DNA of 64,000 bases from Prorocentrum cordatum. Taxonomy: Eukaryota; Sar; Dinophyceae; Prorocentrales; Prorocentraceae. The notes under the pieces were generated by a model. That model was not told the origin of the DNA. It made no database searches and saw nothing but the letters and a program-made list of their open reading frames with translations. This document shows, piece by piece, positions 63,196 through 64,000 of the stretch. Numbering within the stretch: position 1 is the stretch's first letter; each line of letters begins with the position of its first letter. The position numbers and the translations under genes were made by a program. The stretch lies in NCBI GenBank assembly GCA_963575745.1, contig CAUYUJ010012758.1, positions 37,501 to 101,500 of the forward strand, given 5' to 3'.

Positions 63196-64000
63196 CTGCG
63201 AGACCTCCCGACGCCGCCCTACGCGGCGATGGCGGGGAGAGGTCCCCACTTGACGGAGAGGGAACGCAGGGTGACGTGGCGGAGGCTGGCCAGGGCGACG
63301 GCGGCGATAAGGTCTTTGGCTCGAGGGCACTGCAAGGTAGTGGAGGAGCTGAGGGTCGACTACCCGCCATCCACCTGGGCGAGCGCGACGCCGACACAGA
63401 GGACGATCATCAACGAGCTCTGGTCGAAGTTGGTGCTGAGAGCCGACTGGGGGAGCATCAGCGATGGCAGGGCGGTTCTCGGCCGCCTGGGCGCGGGAAG
63501 AATGATGGACTATGGCGGTGTCGGGCAGACGGCACGGACAACTGGACGACTGAAGAAGGGGGACCTGTGCGACCTCTTGGCGGAGCAGGTGTCTGTCCCT
63601 CGACGGGGCGCCAGGGGCCTACCCATATCGAAGCTGTCGGCGGCCGCGACCCCCTACCTGGAGAACGTGGCGGGGCTCATGCTGAGGACGGACGACGAGA
63701 TCGACTGGGTCAAGTATCGGGGGATGACGAGCTACTGCGACCCAGGGTGGAGGAACAAGAAGAACCGTCTGGAGCTGAGCCTACGTATGTGGGAGGGGGG
63801 AATGTTGTCGTACGTCGACCACATCGAGGAGCGGGTGGGCGTGTTCACGGCGGTGAAGAACCTGAGTCAGGACGACGAGGGCCGAGTGGAGTCATCGCGG
63901 CTCGTCTGGGACTGCCGGCGTCTCAACCTGAGGTTTCGGAGGCCGCCGTGGACGGGACTGGGGTCACCGAGCGCGCTGAGTTCACTGGATTTGTCTCCCG
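63139..64000 (+). CDS. Reverse transcriptase ORF, N-terminal part, incomplete at right edge
   Basis: Frame 1 is open from 63055 (after a TGA at 63052). The first ATG is 63139, and family-like sequence starts at about 63190 (LPTPPYAAMAGRGPHLTERE). It continues RRVTWRRLARAT, STWASATPTQRTIINELW, LGRLGAGRMMDYGG, DLCDLLAEQVSVP, KNRLELSLRMWEGGMLSYVD, and then the RT fingers region VGVFTAVKNLSQDDEG, SSRLVWDCRRLNLRFRRPP. The expected catalytic DD box lies beyond the window. It would copy the element RNA into DNA. It sits one frame off the preceding segments, so a frameshift or separate start is needed. Confidence 0.65.
   Translation, partial: MSSCSPMAGAATCDRQRDPLRDLPTPPYAAMAGRGPHLTERERRVTWRRLARATAAIRSLARGHCKVVEELRVDYPPSTWASATPTQRTIINELWSKLVLRADWGSISDGRAVLGRLGAGRMMDYGGVGQTARTTGRLKKGDLCDLLAEQVSVPRRGARGLPISKLSAAATPYLENVAGLMLRTDDEIDWVKYRGMTSYCDPGWRNKKNRLELSLRMWEGGMLSYVDHIEERVGVFTAVKNLSQDDEGRVESSRLVWDCRRLNLRFRRPPWTGLGSPSALSSLDLSP

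Larger units (their letters stand above)
60798..64000 (+). mobile_element. Retroelement, 5' part (runs off the window)
   Basis: A codon-biased, strongly GC-rich plus-strand block made of four consecutive protein segments: a gag-like/membrane ORF, a helical ORF, a membrane segment and a reverse-transcriptase ORF. From memory, this order and several phrases (KWKSKV; the TERERR-region; STWASATPTQR) belong to an RT-bearing ORF family spread widely in dinoflagellate genomes. No LTR or terminal repeat can be tested because the 3' end is outside the window. Confidence 0.7.

Noticed and set aside
62904-64000. The ORF1/ORF2 frame remaining open to the right edge
   Set aside because: Beyond about 63195 its translation is glycine/arginine-rich and shows no family resemblance, while the neighbouring frame carries clear reverse-transcriptase sequence; openness reflects GC content.

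Overview
The window reads as nuclear DNA of a dinoflagellate, probably a high-GC, repeat-rich lineage such as Prorocentrum. This placement is inference. It rests on five things seen in the sequence: homogenised pentatricopeptide (PPR) repeats of the type GISACEKGEQWQ; a cluster of relict trans-spliced leader sequences directly upstream of one PPR gene; a decayed LINE; a reverse-transcriptase ORF family that I know from other dinoflagellates; and a very high density of satellites, microsatellites and small inverted-repeat elements. There are no bacterial operons, ribosome binding sites or CRISPR arrays, and I found no tRNA or rRNA gene.

Layout. 0-7 kb: a C-terminal coding fragment at the left edge, then mostly non-coding DNA with an AT-rich inverted-repeat element and G-rich and AAC repeats. 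7.4-11.1 kb: a broken LINE whose endonuclease half lies on the minus strand and whose reverse-transcriptase half lies on the plus strand. 12-20 kb: tandem repeats (9-bp, 77-bp, 53-bp, GAT, GGA, CAT, CCT) and two copies of a double-hairpin element. 20.3-21.1 kb: decayed PPR repeats. 21.8-32.6 kb: a 260-bp inverted repeat pair, more double-hairpin and foldback elements, CCT tracts, a long dispersed repeat and phased 10-11 bp arrays. 33-44.2 kb: a cassette (PPR repeats plus a 10-11 bp phased array) amplified several times, including a 3.1-kb tandem duplication. 45.2-46.3 kb: 188-bp and 181-bp tandem arrays, the second carrying a 13-bp-stem hairpin in each unit. 46.8-48.2 kb: a diverged, broken PPR gene. 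48.2-59 kb: hairpin-motif repeats, microsatellites and an 80-bp satellite in opposite orientations around CCT/GGA blocks. 59.6-60.8 kb: second copy of the long dispersed repeat. 60.8-64 kb: the 5' part of a retroelement with gag-like, accessory, membrane and reverse-transcriptase segments, running off the right edge.

How the parts fit. Nothing here looks like a set of metabolic genes. The protein-coding content is retroelement ORFs plus organelle-type PPR proteins that appear to have spread by retroposition and local duplication. The long ORFs in the phased arrays, GGA/CCT tracts and 77-bp repeat are open because of composition, and I do not treat them as genes. The points most worth following are the relict spliced leaders at 33.0 kb, the retroelement with two in-frame TAG codons and a frame change, the PPR/phased-array cassettes, and the hairpin-bearing repeat families.
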